Assembly: GCA_028718245.1 (NCBI GenBank)
Contig: JAQUME010000006.1
Location: 1-36,773, forward strand
DNA length: 36,773 nucleotides
Direction of reading: 5' to 3'
DNA from: Candidatus Omnitrophota bacterium
GTDB lineage: Bacteria; Omnitrophota; Gorgyraeia; Gygaellales; Profunditerraquicolaceae
The translations under genes and the position numbers were made by a program. Under the pieces are notes generated by a model. The model searched no databases. It was not told the origin of the DNA and was given only the letters and a program-made list of their open reading frames with translations. Shown in pieces: positions 15,659 through 23,373 of the stretch (the first letter of the stretch is position 1; each line of letters begins with the position of its first letter).

Positions 15659-16771
15659 ATGCGGGTATTAACCCAATTCGAAAAAAAGCCGCTTTTATTC
15701 CGGGAGCCGGAGTTTATCATATCCTGCTACGACCCTTCCTTATTCGCTTCCTCTTTTCAAGATATGGAGGAGGCGTTAAAAAAAGGATATTACCTGGCGG
15801 GATTTTTTTCTTATGAATCCGGGTATTGTTTTGAAGAAAAGCTGCGCAAGGATAAGCCATATGATTTCCCGCTGGCCTATTTTGGCGCTTACAAGGTCCC
15901 TCAACAAAGCAAGAACAGTCGCCTGAAATTTTCCTCTAAAAATTTCCCGGAGAACCTGCGTTTGAATATTACCCGGGATGAGTATGCTTCAAAGATCGGG
16001 GCGATCCGCGATTACATAGCCAAGGGTGATGTTTATCAGATCACCTACTGCATAAAACTGTTTTTTGAATTCAGCGGGGAGCCGCTCTCTTTTTACGACC
16101 AACTTCTCAAAGAGCAGCCTGTGCCATACCCGGCCTGCATTACGACGGATAAATTCCATATTTTGTCCCTTTCCCCGGAGCTATTTATCAAAAAGGAATC
16201 TACCGGCGTTGTGACCAAACCAATGAAAGGCACCTGGCCCCGGGGCAGCGGGATGTTTTCCGACCTGCTTGCCCCATTTCGCCTTAAATATGACAAGAAG
16301 AACCGGGCGGAGAACGTGATGATCGCCGACCTGTTAAGGAATGACCTGGGCAGGGTTGGGATCAATATTAAAGCCCCGACGCTTTTTGAGGTAGCCAGGT
16401 ATAAAACACTTTGCCAGATGACCTCTACCGTAAGGGGAAGGGTGGATAAGGATATCTCTATTTATAAGCTTTTTGCTTCTCTTTTTCCTTCCGGTTCGGT
16501 TACCGGGGCCCCGAAGATCCGGGCCATGGAGATCATCAATGAGCTGGAGAAGGAGGAACGCAGGATCTACACCGGCGCCATCGGATATATCACACCGGAC
16601 AAAGACATGTTCTTCAATATCCCCATCCGTACGCTTTTACTCCGGGGGAACTCCGGGGAGATGGGTATCGGCGGAGGGATCGTCTGGGATTCTACGCCTG
16701 ACGGTGAATGGGAGGAGGGGCTGCTTAAGGCAAGATTCCTCACCGGAAATAATAACTGTAGTTATGTTTGA
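15659..16771 (+). CDS. pabB: aminodeoxychorismate synthase component I (PabB)
   Basis: PabB converts chorismate plus ammonia to 4-amino-4-deoxychorismate in folate synthesis. Its 370 residues carry the chorismate-binding domain. VTKPMKGTWPRG contains the lysine motif (P-x-KGT) that marks PabB; anthranilate synthases have PIAGT there. Also seen are RNDLGRVG, FPSGSVTGAPKIRAMEII, YTGAIGY and GIGGGIVWDS. No amidotransferase (PabA) or lyase gene is adjacent. The first ATG is 15659; TTG 15653 is possible. No Shine-Dalgarno is visible because a repeat half-site sits there. Confidence 0.9.
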   Translation: MRVLTQFEKKPLLFREPEFIISCYDPSLFASSFQDMEEALKKGYYLAGFFSYESGYCFEEKLRKDKPYDFPLAYFGAYKVPQQSKNSRLKFSSKNFPENLRLNITRDEYASKIGAIRDYIAKGDVYQITYCIKLFFEFSGEPLSFYDQLLKEQPVPYPACITTDKFHILSLSPELFIKKESTGVVTKPMKGTWPRGSGMFSDLLAPFRLKYDKKNRAENVMIADLLRNDLGRVGINIKAPTLFEVARYKTLCQMTSTVRGRVDKDISIYKLFASLFPSGSVTGAPKIRAMEIINELEKEERRIYTGAIGYITPDKDMFFNIPIRTLLLRGNSGEMGIGGGIVWDSTPDGEWEEGLLKARFLTGNNNCSYV

Positions 16772-16795
16772 CAAATCGCAATAATGTAGTATAAT
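16768..16795 (+). promoter_or_regulatory. sigma70-type promoter of the zinc-finger/DEAD-box operon
   Basis: TTGACA (16768-16773, overlapping the pabB stop) and TATAAT (16790-16795) are 16 bases apart. Both hexamers are consensus. Confidence 0.8.
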
Positions 16796-16801
16796 AATAT
16801 C

Positions 16802-16873
16802 GAAGATTAGGGAAAACTTTAAGCCGCCGGGGGACAACTAACCTTTGCGGATTTTTTTATGCGTTTTTAGGAG
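16802..16873 (+). promoter_or_regulatory. 5' leader of the DEAD-box operon
   Basis: About 72 bases lie between the predicted transcription start and the mini-ORF. They include CCGCCGGGGGACAAC, a possible weak stem with TGCGG, a T7 run at 16853-16859, and end in the strong Shine-Dalgarno TAGGAGGTG (16868-16876). Such leaders of helicase genes can be cold-responsive; nothing here proves that. Confidence 0.4.
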
Positions 16874-17032
16874 GTGTCCATCAAAAAGGTAAAGACTTCA
16901 CTAAAAGGAAGAAAATGCAAGTATTTGCATTGCAAGCATATATTGAGTATCTATAACCACGAAGATTATTGTCATGTGCATTTGGGTTTGTTGGCTTACG
17001 ATCACAAACCCAAGGCCATGAAGGCATCATGA
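16874..17032 (+). CDS. mini zinc-finger-like protein upstream of the DEAD-box helicase
   Basis: The frame is closed by TAG at 16868 and then open to a TGA that overlaps the helicase ATG in ATGA, the typical mark of translational coupling. The product (52 residues from GTG 16874) contains CKYLHC-KHILSIYNHEDYC-HVH, a C-x4-C...C-x2-H arrangement that could bind one zinc ion. The start is uncertain. GTG 16874 overlaps the AGGAGG box itself, and the codon at ideal distance is ATC 16880; there is no ATG. It could be a small RNA-binding helper or a regulatory leader peptide. It is not assigned to a family I can name. Confidence 0.6.
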   Translation: MSIKKVKTSLKGRKCKYLHCKHILSIYNHEDYCHVHLGLLAYDHKPKAMKAS

Positions 17033-18294
17033 TGAACAAACCGGTAATGACAAACAATCCCGCCCCAGCCGCCTCGACCTTTTACGGCCTAGGCATTGCT
17101 CCGAAGATCCTGGATATCCTGGAGCGGATGAAGTTTAAGACGCCTACCCCGATACAGTCAAAGGCGATCCCCCTGGCTATTGAAGGTAAGGATATCGTGG
17201 GCATTGCCCAGACCGGGACCGGCAAGACCCATTCTTTTGCCATTCCTATGGTCCAACGTCTGGTGCAGAAAAAAGGTATCGGCCTGGTGCTGGCCCCGAC
17301 CAGGGAGCTGGCAATTCAGATCGACGAAGCTTTTCAGGAGATTGCCCGCGCCTTTGGCATGAAAACCGCCTGCCTTATAGGCGGAGCGCCTATGGATCCT
17401 CAGGTGCAGGCTTTGCGCAGGGATCCCCGTATAGTTATCGCTACCCCCGGAAGGCTCATTGATCATATGTCGCAGTGGAATTTTATCCCGGACCTGGTGG
17501 TAATGCTTGTGCTTGACGAAGCCGACCGTATGCTGGATATGGGTTTTGCCCCGCAGATAGATAAGATCCTGCGTTTTCTGCCTAAAGACAGGCAAACGAT
17601 GCTCTTCTCGGCGACTATGCCTAAGGAGATCATGAGCATAGCATCCAAGCATATGAAATTGCCCTTAAGCGTTGAGATCGCCCCATCGGGAACTACGGCC
17701 GAAAAAGTCACCCAGGAATTATTTATCGTCAAGAAAGAGGATAAGTCGCGCCTCTTAAAGAAGCTGCTTAGCCAATACCACGGCACAGTGCTTTTATTTT
17801 CGCGCACTAAACATAATGCCAGGAAGATCGTCAAGTCGATCAGGGATATGGGGCATTCGGCTTCGGAAATCCATTCCAACCGTACCCTTGGCCAGCGCCG
17901 GGATGCCCTGGAGGGTTTTAAATCCGGCAAATACCGGGTCCTGGTTGCTACCGATATCGCCTCCCGCGGCATTGATGTTACGGGTATTGAGCTGGTGCTC
18001 AATTATGACCTGCCGGAAGACGCAGAAAACTACGTGCATCGCATCGGCCGCACCGCCCGCGCCGGGCATAAAGGCCATGCTATTTCCTTTGCCACTCCTG
18101 ACCAGAGCCATGATGTGCGGGATATTGAAAAACTGATCAAAGCCACCCTGCCCGTGTCAAAACATCCGGAGATCACCCTTGATAAATTCAGCGAATCCAG
18201 CCATGAGCCCAGTCGGCATTCCGGCCACAGGCAGCAAAAACAACCTCAAGCCAAAAAACCTTATAAATACCCCCGTCCTAAATTCTACCGTTAA
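17029..18294 (+). CDS. rhlE: DEAD-box ATP-dependent RNA helicase (RhlE/DeaD type)
   Basis: The 421-residue protein carries all core motifs: Q motif (FKTPTPIQSKAIP), I AQTGTGKT, Ia PTRELAIQ, GG, Ib TPGRL, II DEAD, III SAT, IV LLFSRTK, V ATDIASRGIDV and VI HRIGRTARAG. A basic, Gln/Lys/Pro-rich tail of about 40 residues follows, as in RhlE-like helicases, and probably binds RNA nonspecifically. The likely roles are ribosome assembly or RNA decay, often important in the cold. I chose ATG 17029 (or 17032) because upstream sequence belongs to the zinc-finger ORF that overlaps it by 4 bases; a longer reading from TTG 16969 is unlikely. Confidence 0.95.
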   Translation: MMNKPVMTNNPAPAASTFYGLGIAPKILDILERMKFKTPTPIQSKAIPLAIEGKDIVGIAQTGTGKTHSFAIPMVQRLVQKKGIGLVLAPTRELAIQIDEAFQEIARAFGMKTACLIGGAPMDPQVQALRRDPRIVIATPGRLIDHMSQWNFIPDLVVMLVLDEADRMLDMGFAPQIDKILRFLPKDRQTMLFSATMPKEIMSIASKHMKLPLSVEIAPSGTTAEKVTQELFIVKKEDKSRLLKKLLSQYHGTVLLFSRTKHNARKIVKSIRDMGHSASEIHSNRTLGQRRDALEGFKSGKYRVLVATDIASRGIDVTGIELVLNYDLPEDAENYVHRIGRTARAGHKGHAISFATPDQSHDVRDIEKLIKATLPVSKHPEITLDKFSESSHEPSRHSGHRQQKQPQAKKPYKYPRPKFYR

Positions 18295-18300
18295 AAATCC

Positions 18301-18329
18301 TTGCTAAGCAGGCTAATCTTTCTTATAAT
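18301..18329 (+). promoter_or_regulatory. promoter of the second exporter operon
   Basis: TTGCTA (18301-18306), 17-base spacer, TATAAT (18324-18329). It starts six bases after the helicase stop codon, so the exporter is a separate transcription unit with a leader of about 26 bases. Confidence 0.65.
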
Positions 18330-18350
18330 AATAAGATAAATTATAAGAAA
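18319..18350. promoter_or_regulatory. 10-bp inverted repeat overlapping the -10 box, candidate operator
   Basis: TTTCTTATAA (18319-18328) and TTATAAGAAA (18341-18350) are exact reverse complements 12 bases apart. The left arm covers most of the TATAAT box and the right arm touches the AAGGAG ribosome-binding site, so a bound repressor, or an RNA hairpin, could block expression. Confidence 0.5.
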
Positions 18351-18361
18351 AAGGAGCCGCG

Positions 18362-19738
18362 TTGTTATATAAGAAACAAATAATTTTTAGTATTGCGCTA
18401 TCATCCCTGTTCCTTATCTTTTCCCCGGTTTTCAGCCAGGATAACCAGCCGATCCCCGGCGCCGAACTCAATCTAACCGATACCATCATCCTTGCTTTTA
18501 AAAACAATAAAGATATCCAGATACAGGAGAGGGAGATCACCATTGCCAACGCCGATATACTCGGAGCCACCAGCAATTTTCTGCCTCAGATAAACCTGGA
18601 GGGAACATATACTCATAACGCTAAAGTATTTACCCCCTCGAATATCTTCACCGGATTTAAAAACGATAACCTGCTCGATCTTTCCCTTGCTCAATCTGTT
18701 TACAGCGGCGGGTTTAATATGGCCAATCTCAATCAGGCCAAGCTCTCTCTGGACGCGCAGAAAGAGACCCTGCGCGCCAAGAAATTGGATGTGGAGTTTG
18801 ACGCCAGGAGGCTTTATTACGGGCTTTTGCTTGCGTATGAAACAGAACGCATTGCCAAGGATGCCCTGGATCAGGCGATAGAGCATTACGAAGATGTAAG
18901 GCGGATGTATGAGCAGGGGACTGCTTCGCGTTTTGACATGCTGCAATCCGGGGTGCAGGTTTCTTTGCTTGAACCGGAGGTGGTCAGGGCAAGAAACGAT
19001 ATTGAATCGCTGAAGGCGGATTTGAATAAACTTCTTGCCCGAAAAGTGGATTTTCCCATAGAAACAAAAGAAAAGCTTTCCTATTCCATCACGGAAATAA
19101 GGGAGAGTGAGTTTTTAAAAAGTGCTTACCTGGAGCGTCCGGAGATAAAACTTAAATCCCTGGGCATAGATATTGATAAGTGGGGTATCCAGATGGCCAG
19201 ATCCGGCTATCGTCCGCAGGTTAATATCCAGGCGGACTATTATTACCGTTCTAATAACCTGAGCAATATGATCAATGAGAGTCATAAGAATTGGAGCGCC
19301 GGGATATCGGTGAATATTCCCATCTTTGAAGGCTTTTCCACTAAGGCCAAGGTTGACGCGGCAAAGGCGCGCTTCGCCCAGGCCAAACTCAGCAAGGATA
19401 ACTTAGTTGACCAGATCGCCGTAGAGGTACGCAAGGCCTGTCTTGACCTTAAGGAATCCGAGGCGATCATCAGGTCCCAGAAGGATAATGTCGGGGAGGC
19501 GCAGGAGGCCTTAAGGATAGCCGAGGTCAGTTACGCAAACGGTGTCGCGATCAATTTGGATGTTTTAGACGCCCAGGTTTCCCTTGCCCAGATCCAGAGG
19601 AACCTGGCTTCGGGTATTTACGATTATTTGATGGCGCAGGCCTATCTTGACCGCAGCATCGGCCGTTCCGTATTAAGCCTAGCGCCAGGCGCGCTGCCCA
19701 AAGTGAGCCATGGAGGAGCTAATGAAAAAAAAGGTTAA
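18362..19738 (+). CDS. TolC-family outer-membrane efflux protein (second exporter)
   Basis: The 458-residue TolC-family protein starts at TTG 18362, five bases after AAGGAG; there is no in-frame ATG that would keep the signal peptide (MLYKKQIIFSIALSSLFLIF, cut near VFS|QDN). The two halves are visible in LNLTDTIILAFKNNKDIQIQ and SAGISVNIPIFEGFSTKAKV, each followed by long coiled helices. It heads an operon with HlyD, two ATPases and two ABC-2 permeases and would be their outer-membrane exit duct. It shares little sequence with the first TolC of this window. Confidence 0.9.
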   Translation: MLYKKQIIFSIALSSLFLIFSPVFSQDNQPIPGAELNLTDTIILAFKNNKDIQIQEREITIANADILGATSNFLPQINLEGTYTHNAKVFTPSNIFTGFKNDNLLDLSLAQSVYSGGFNMANLNQAKLSLDAQKETLRAKKLDVEFDARRLYYGLLLAYETERIAKDALDQAIEHYEDVRRMYEQGTASRFDMLQSGVQVSLLEPEVVRARNDIESLKADLNKLLARKVDFPIETKEKLSYSITEIRESEFLKSAYLERPEIKLKSLGIDIDKWGIQMARSGYRPQVNIQADYYYRSNNLSNMINESHKNWSAGISVNIPIFEGFSTKAKVDAAKARFAQAKLSKDNLVDQIAVEVRKACLDLKESEAIIRSQKDNVGEAQEALRIAEVSYANGVAINLDVLDAQVSLAQIQRNLASGIYDYLMAQAYLDRSIGRSVLSLAPGALPKVSHGGANEKKG

Positions 19739-20552
19739 ATTGATGATCCTGATCGCCGCTCTTTTTGTCGCCGGGATAGTTTACGCGGTGTATTTTGTGG
19801 TAGAGAATAATCACAAGAAGGAAATAAAGGTCTCTGGCAATATCGAAGGTGATGATGTGCGCATATCTTTCCGCGTGGAGGGCCAGATCACCGAATTGCT
19901 TACCGACGAAGGCAAGGTTGTCAAAGCCGGAGATATAGTGGCGCGCCTGAATACCGATGAGCTGACCAAGGAAAGGGATAATGCCGCTGCCGCGCTGAAA
20001 GCTGCGGAATTTGATTATGAACTGGCAAAGATAGATTATCAGAGATCGGAGAACCTGCTTAAAGAAGGGGCGGTTTCCGCGCAAAAAAGGGATCAGGACA
20101 AAACTGCCTACGATGCCGGCAAGGCAAAGGTGGAACAGTTGAAAGCATCCCTGGCCCTGGCTGAAACCCGCCTGGGTTTCGCCGAGCTTGCCAGCCCCCT
20201 GGACGGTTTTATCCTGGTTAAGAGCAGTTTAGCCGGAGAAGTAGTTAAGTCGGCCACCCCCGTCTTTACCGCCATTGACCTGCATAATATCTGGGTCACC
20301 GCTTACATCGATGAAAAAGACCTGGGCAGGGTTAAACTCGGCCAGAAAGCGGAGGTAGTTACCGATACGTTCCCCGGGAAAAAATATGCGGGATGGGTTT
20401 CTTTTATCTCAAGCCAGGCGGAGTTCACCCCTAAATTCATCCAGACCCAGGAGGAGAGGGTTAAATTAGTCTACCGTATCAAGGTCAGAGTGGATAATTC
20501 CAGCCTAGAATTAAAACCGGGCATGCCTGCCGACGCCTACATAATCGAATAA
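19722..20552 (+). CDS. HlyD/YbhG-like periplasmic adaptor
   Basis: The 276-residue protein has an N-terminal anchor (about 5-26), lipoyl half-motifs (VEGQITELLTDEGKVVKAGD and ASPLDGFILVKSSLAGEVV) and between them a full-length coiled-coil hairpin of about 75 residues (ERDNAAAALKAAEFDYELAK through KVEQLKASLALAETRL). This contrasts with the stunted hairpin of the adaptor at 12669. The beta-barrel segment DEKDLGRVKLGQKAEVVTD follows. ATG 19722 is preceded by GGAGGAG. It overlaps the tolC gene by 17 bases. By order it corresponds to YbhG of the YbhGFSR exporter. Confidence 0.9.
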   Translation: MKKKVKLMILIAALFVAGIVYAVYFVVENNHKKEIKVSGNIEGDDVRISFRVEGQITELLTDEGKVVKAGDIVARLNTDELTKERDNAAAALKAAEFDYELAKIDYQRSENLLKEGAVSAQKRDQDKTAYDAGKAKVEQLKASLALAETRLGFAELASPLDGFILVKSSLAGEVVKSATPVFTAIDLHNIWVTAYIDEKDLGRVKLGQKAEVVTDTFPGKKYAGWVSFISSQAEFTPKFIQTQEERVKLVYRIKVRVDNSSLELKPGMPADAYIIE

Positions 20553-20555
20553 AAT

Positions 20556-21284
20556 ATGGTTACCATAAAAGCCAGCCGCTTAACCAGGAAATTCGCTTCC
20601 CTTATCGCCGTGGATAACCTTAATCTTGAAGTGGAGGAGGGGGAGATATTCGGCCTGGTCGGCCCGGATGGAGCGGGAAAGTCCACGACCATGCGTTTAT
20701 TGACCAGCATACTTGATCCCACTGAAGGGGATGCCTGGGTTTGCGATAAGCACACGGTCAAAGACGCCGAAGTTGTAAAGGAATCTATCGCTTATATGTC
20801 CCAGCGTTTCGGTTTATACGAAGAATTAAGCGTTATGGAGAACATCAATTTTTATGCCGATGTTTACGGCATCAGCCGCGATAAACGGCAGGAGGCAATT
20901 GACCGGCTGTTGAGTTTCTCCGGCTTGCTGCCTTTTAAGCAGCGTTTTGCCGGGAAACTCTCCGGAGGAATGAAACAGAAATTAGGGCTTGCCTGCGCCC
21001 TTATACATACCCCGAGGGTATTATTCCTTGATGAGCCCACTAACGGGGTTGATCCTGTTTCAAGAAGGGATTTCTGGAATATCCTTTATGGTTTACTGAA
21101 AGAAAAGGTCACTATATTCTGCTCCACCTGTTATCTTGACGAGGCCGAGCGCTGCCACAGGGTCGGACTGATGCACAAAGGAAAACTGTTGCGCTGCGAT
21201 TACCCGAACAATATCAAGAAAGAGTTCAATGCCAGGACCCTGGAAGAGGCCTTCATAACCATAATCAATGAATACCAACGATAA
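20556..21284 (+). CDS. ABC-type multidrug exporter ATPase, first of a pair (YbhF N-half-like)
   Basis: The 242-residue ATPase has Walker A GPDGAGKST (36-44), with Asp where most have Asn, Q-loop YMSQRFGLYEELSV, signature LSGGMKQKLGLA, Walker B VLFLDEPTNGVDP and an H-loop replaced by CSTCYLDEAERC: the usual histidine is Cys, which would impair hydrolysis at this site. In E. coli YbhF the equivalent is the N-terminal half of a two-ATPase fusion. It starts three bases after the adaptor and overlaps the next ATPase gene by 17 bases. Confidence 0.9.
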   Translation: MVTIKASRLTRKFASLIAVDNLNLEVEEGEIFGLVGPDGAGKSTTMRLLTSILDPTEGDAWVCDKHTVKDAEVVKESIAYMSQRFGLYEELSVMENINFYADVYGISRDKRQEAIDRLLSFSGLLPFKQRFAGKLSGGMKQKLGLACALIHTPRVLFLDEPTNGVDPVSRRDFWNILYGLLKEKVTIFCSTCYLDEAERCHRVGLMHKGKLLRCDYPNNIKKEFNARTLEEAFITIINEYQR

Positions 21285-22239
21285 TAGTCCGGATAATATT
21301 GCCGTAGGGGTCAAGGACCTTGAAAAGAAATTCGGCGATTTTACCGCGGTCAATAAGATCAGTTTTGATGTCCGGAGGGGAGAGATTTTCGGATTTCTTG
21401 GGCCCAACGGCGCCGGAAAATCAACCACTATCAGGATGTTGTGCGGGATCATTTCTCCTACATCGGGCAGCGGCCAGGTAGGCGGTTATGATATCATCAA
21501 AGAGCAGCCTAAGATCAAGGAGCATATCGGTTACATGTCGCAGAAATTTTCCCTTTATAATGACCTGAGTGTAGAGGAAAATATTAATTTCTACAGCGGC
21601 ATATATAAGATACCGAAAGCGGATAAAAAAGAGCGTTTTAATATGGCGATCCGCTCCGCGGGGCTGGAGGGAATGGAGTCAGCCCTTACCTCTACCCTTG
21701 CCGGAGGCTGGAAGCAGCGCCTGGCTTTGGGCTGCGCGCTCCTGCATAAGCCCGGGATCATATTCCTTGATGAGCCCACCTCGGGGGTTGATCCGATAAC
21801 CCGGGCTAATTTCTGGGGGGTCATCAAAGAGCTGGCAGCCGGGGGAGTAACGGTGTTTGTCACCACCCATTATATGGATGAGGCGGAGAATTGTAACCGC
21901 ATGGTTTTGATCTATCACGGAACCATCATTGCCAGCGGGACCCCCGAAGAGATGAAAACCACCGTCATGAAGAACGAGGTGCTTGAGATCACTCTGTCTG
22001 ATTCCAAGGATTGGCTGGAAAAAATAAGCGGCATAGAAGGGGTCAAGGAGGCGGCATTGTTCGGCTCGGATATCCACGCGGTGGTTTATGACAGCGCTAA
22101 AGCAATATCCGCTATAAAGGAATTCCTGCAAAGGGAAAAGGTGGAAGATTTTGACGTAAGGAAGATCCTTCCTTCGCTGGAAGATGTATTTGTTTCTTCG
22201 ATTGAGGAATATGACAAGAGAGAGCTTCAAAAGAATTAA
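21268..22239 (+). CDS. ABC-type multidrug exporter ATPase, second of a pair (YbhF C-half-like)
   Basis: The 323-residue ATPase has Walker A GPNGAGKST (45-53), Q-loop YMSQKFSLYNDLSV, a signature of the form LAGGWKQRLALG, Walker B IIFLDEPTSGVDP and a regular H-loop histidine in VFVTTHYMDEAE. The C-terminal 90 residues form the extension typical of ABC-2 exporter ATPases. Together with the preceding gene it makes a heterodimer in which probably only some composite sites are fully active. It overlaps the permease gene that follows. Confidence 0.92.
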   Translation: MNTNDNSPDNIAVGVKDLEKKFGDFTAVNKISFDVRRGEIFGFLGPNGAGKSTTIRMLCGIISPTSGSGQVGGYDIIKEQPKIKEHIGYMSQKFSLYNDLSVEENINFYSGIYKIPKADKKERFNMAIRSAGLEGMESALTSTLAGGWKQRLALGCALLHKPGIIFLDEPTSGVDPITRANFWGVIKELAAGGVTVFVTTHYMDEAENCNRMVLIYHGTIIASGTPEEMKTTVMKNEVLEITLSDSKDWLEKISGIEGVKEAALFGSDIHAVVYDSAKAISAIKEFLQREKVEDFDVRKILPSLEDVFVSSIEEYDKRELQKN

Positions 22240-23353
22240 GGCGCTAGCCTGGAAGGAGTTTATCCAGATCAAGCGCGACCCGCGCAGCTTAGGGATGGCC
22301 CTGGCTATTCCCATATTCATGCTTCTTATCTTCGGCTACGGCCTTTCCCTGGATATTGACCATGTGCGCACCCTGGTCTGGAATCAGGATGCCTCAAGCC
22401 AGGTTACCCGCGACTTCCTGTTGAATTTCAAGAACTCCAAATATTTCAAGATAGTCGGTTACACCGATAATTACCGGGATATCCAGGATAAGATCGATAA
22501 GGGGGATATAATGATGGCCCTGGTCATCCCCAAGGATTTTTCGCATTATATTGAATCCGGGAAAATAGCGCCTTTACAGCTTTTGGTCGACGGCAGCGAT
22601 GCCAACACCGCGACTATTGCCATCGGCTACGTGCGCTCGGTGGTTTCCAAATACAACGTTGATCTCCTGACTAGCGCCTTCAGGGAGCGCGGGTTAAATC
22701 CGGTCAACTCTTTGGATGCCCGGATGAGGGTCTGGTTCAATATGGGGATGATCAGCACCTGGTTCATCATCCCGGGGGTAATTGCCATGATCATTATGAT
22801 CATTTCGGCTTTGCTGATCTCCCTGACCATTGCCCGGGAGTGGGAGCGGGGCACGATGGAGCAGTTGATCTCTACGCCGGTAAAAGGCCCGGAGCTTATC
22901 ACCGGCAAGTTCATACCGTATTTTGCCATCGGCTTCTTTGACCTTGCGGTAGGGGTTCTCATGGCCAGGTTTTTATTCGGGCTTCCGTTCAGGGGCAGTT
23001 ATACCCTGCTTATAATTTTAAGCTCCCTGTTTTTGACCGGGGCTTTGTCCCTGGGGATATTTATTTCCGTTATCGCCAGGACCCAGCTTATGGCCAGCCA
23101 GCTGGCCAGCCTTGCCACCCTTATACCGACGATGCTTCTCTCCGGATTTATCTATCCTATTTTTAATATGCCGAAATTCGTGCAGGCAGTTACTTATCTG
23201 GTCCCGGCCCGTTATTATATAGTTGTATTGAGGGACCTCTTCCTGAAAGGCAACGGTATTGCTACCATATGGGATGAAGCCCTATTTTTGTTATTGTTCG
23301 CCTTTTTTATGTTTAATTTTGCGTTGAGAAGGTTCAAGAAGAAGGTGGCTTAA
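22211..23353 (+). CDS. ABC-2 type permease (YbhS-like)
   Basis: The 380-residue membrane protein starts with KALAWKEFIQIKRDPRSLGM, the cytoplasmic elbow helix common to ABC-2 exporters, then TM1, a large extracytoplasmic domain (about 50-175), and five helices with the family stretch EWERGTMEQLISTPVKGPEL and LLSGFIYPIFNMPKFVQAVT. I chose ATG 22211 (GAGGA just upstream) because it gives the usual N-terminus; an upstream ATG at 22184 would add nine residues and lie deeper in the ATPase gene. Confidence 0.9.
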   Translation: MTRESFKRIKALAWKEFIQIKRDPRSLGMALAIPIFMLLIFGYGLSLDIDHVRTLVWNQDASSQVTRDFLLNFKNSKYFKIVGYTDNYRDIQDKIDKGDIMMALVIPKDFSHYIESGKIAPLQLLVDGSDANTATIAIGYVRSVVSKYNVDLLTSAFRERGLNPVNSLDARMRVWFNMGMISTWFIIPGVIAMIIMIISALLISLTIAREWERGTMEQLISTPVKGPELITGKFIPYFAIGFFDLAVGVLMARFLFGLPFRGSYTLLIILSSLFLTGALSLGIFISVIARTQLMASQLASLATLIPTMLLSGFIYPIFNMPKFVQAVTYLVPARYYIVVLRDLFLKGNGIATIWDEALFLLLFAFFMFNFALRRFKKKVA

Positions 23354-23373
23354 ATAGTTTTAAGGGGGGATGG

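Noticed and set aside
16915-16956. A 13-codon ORF (ATG 16915) preceded by AAGGAAG in the zinc-finger region
   Set aside because: It overlaps the zinc-finger frame out of phase and ends at once. The zinc-finger frame has cysteine pattern and stop/start coupling with the helicase, so it is the better reading.
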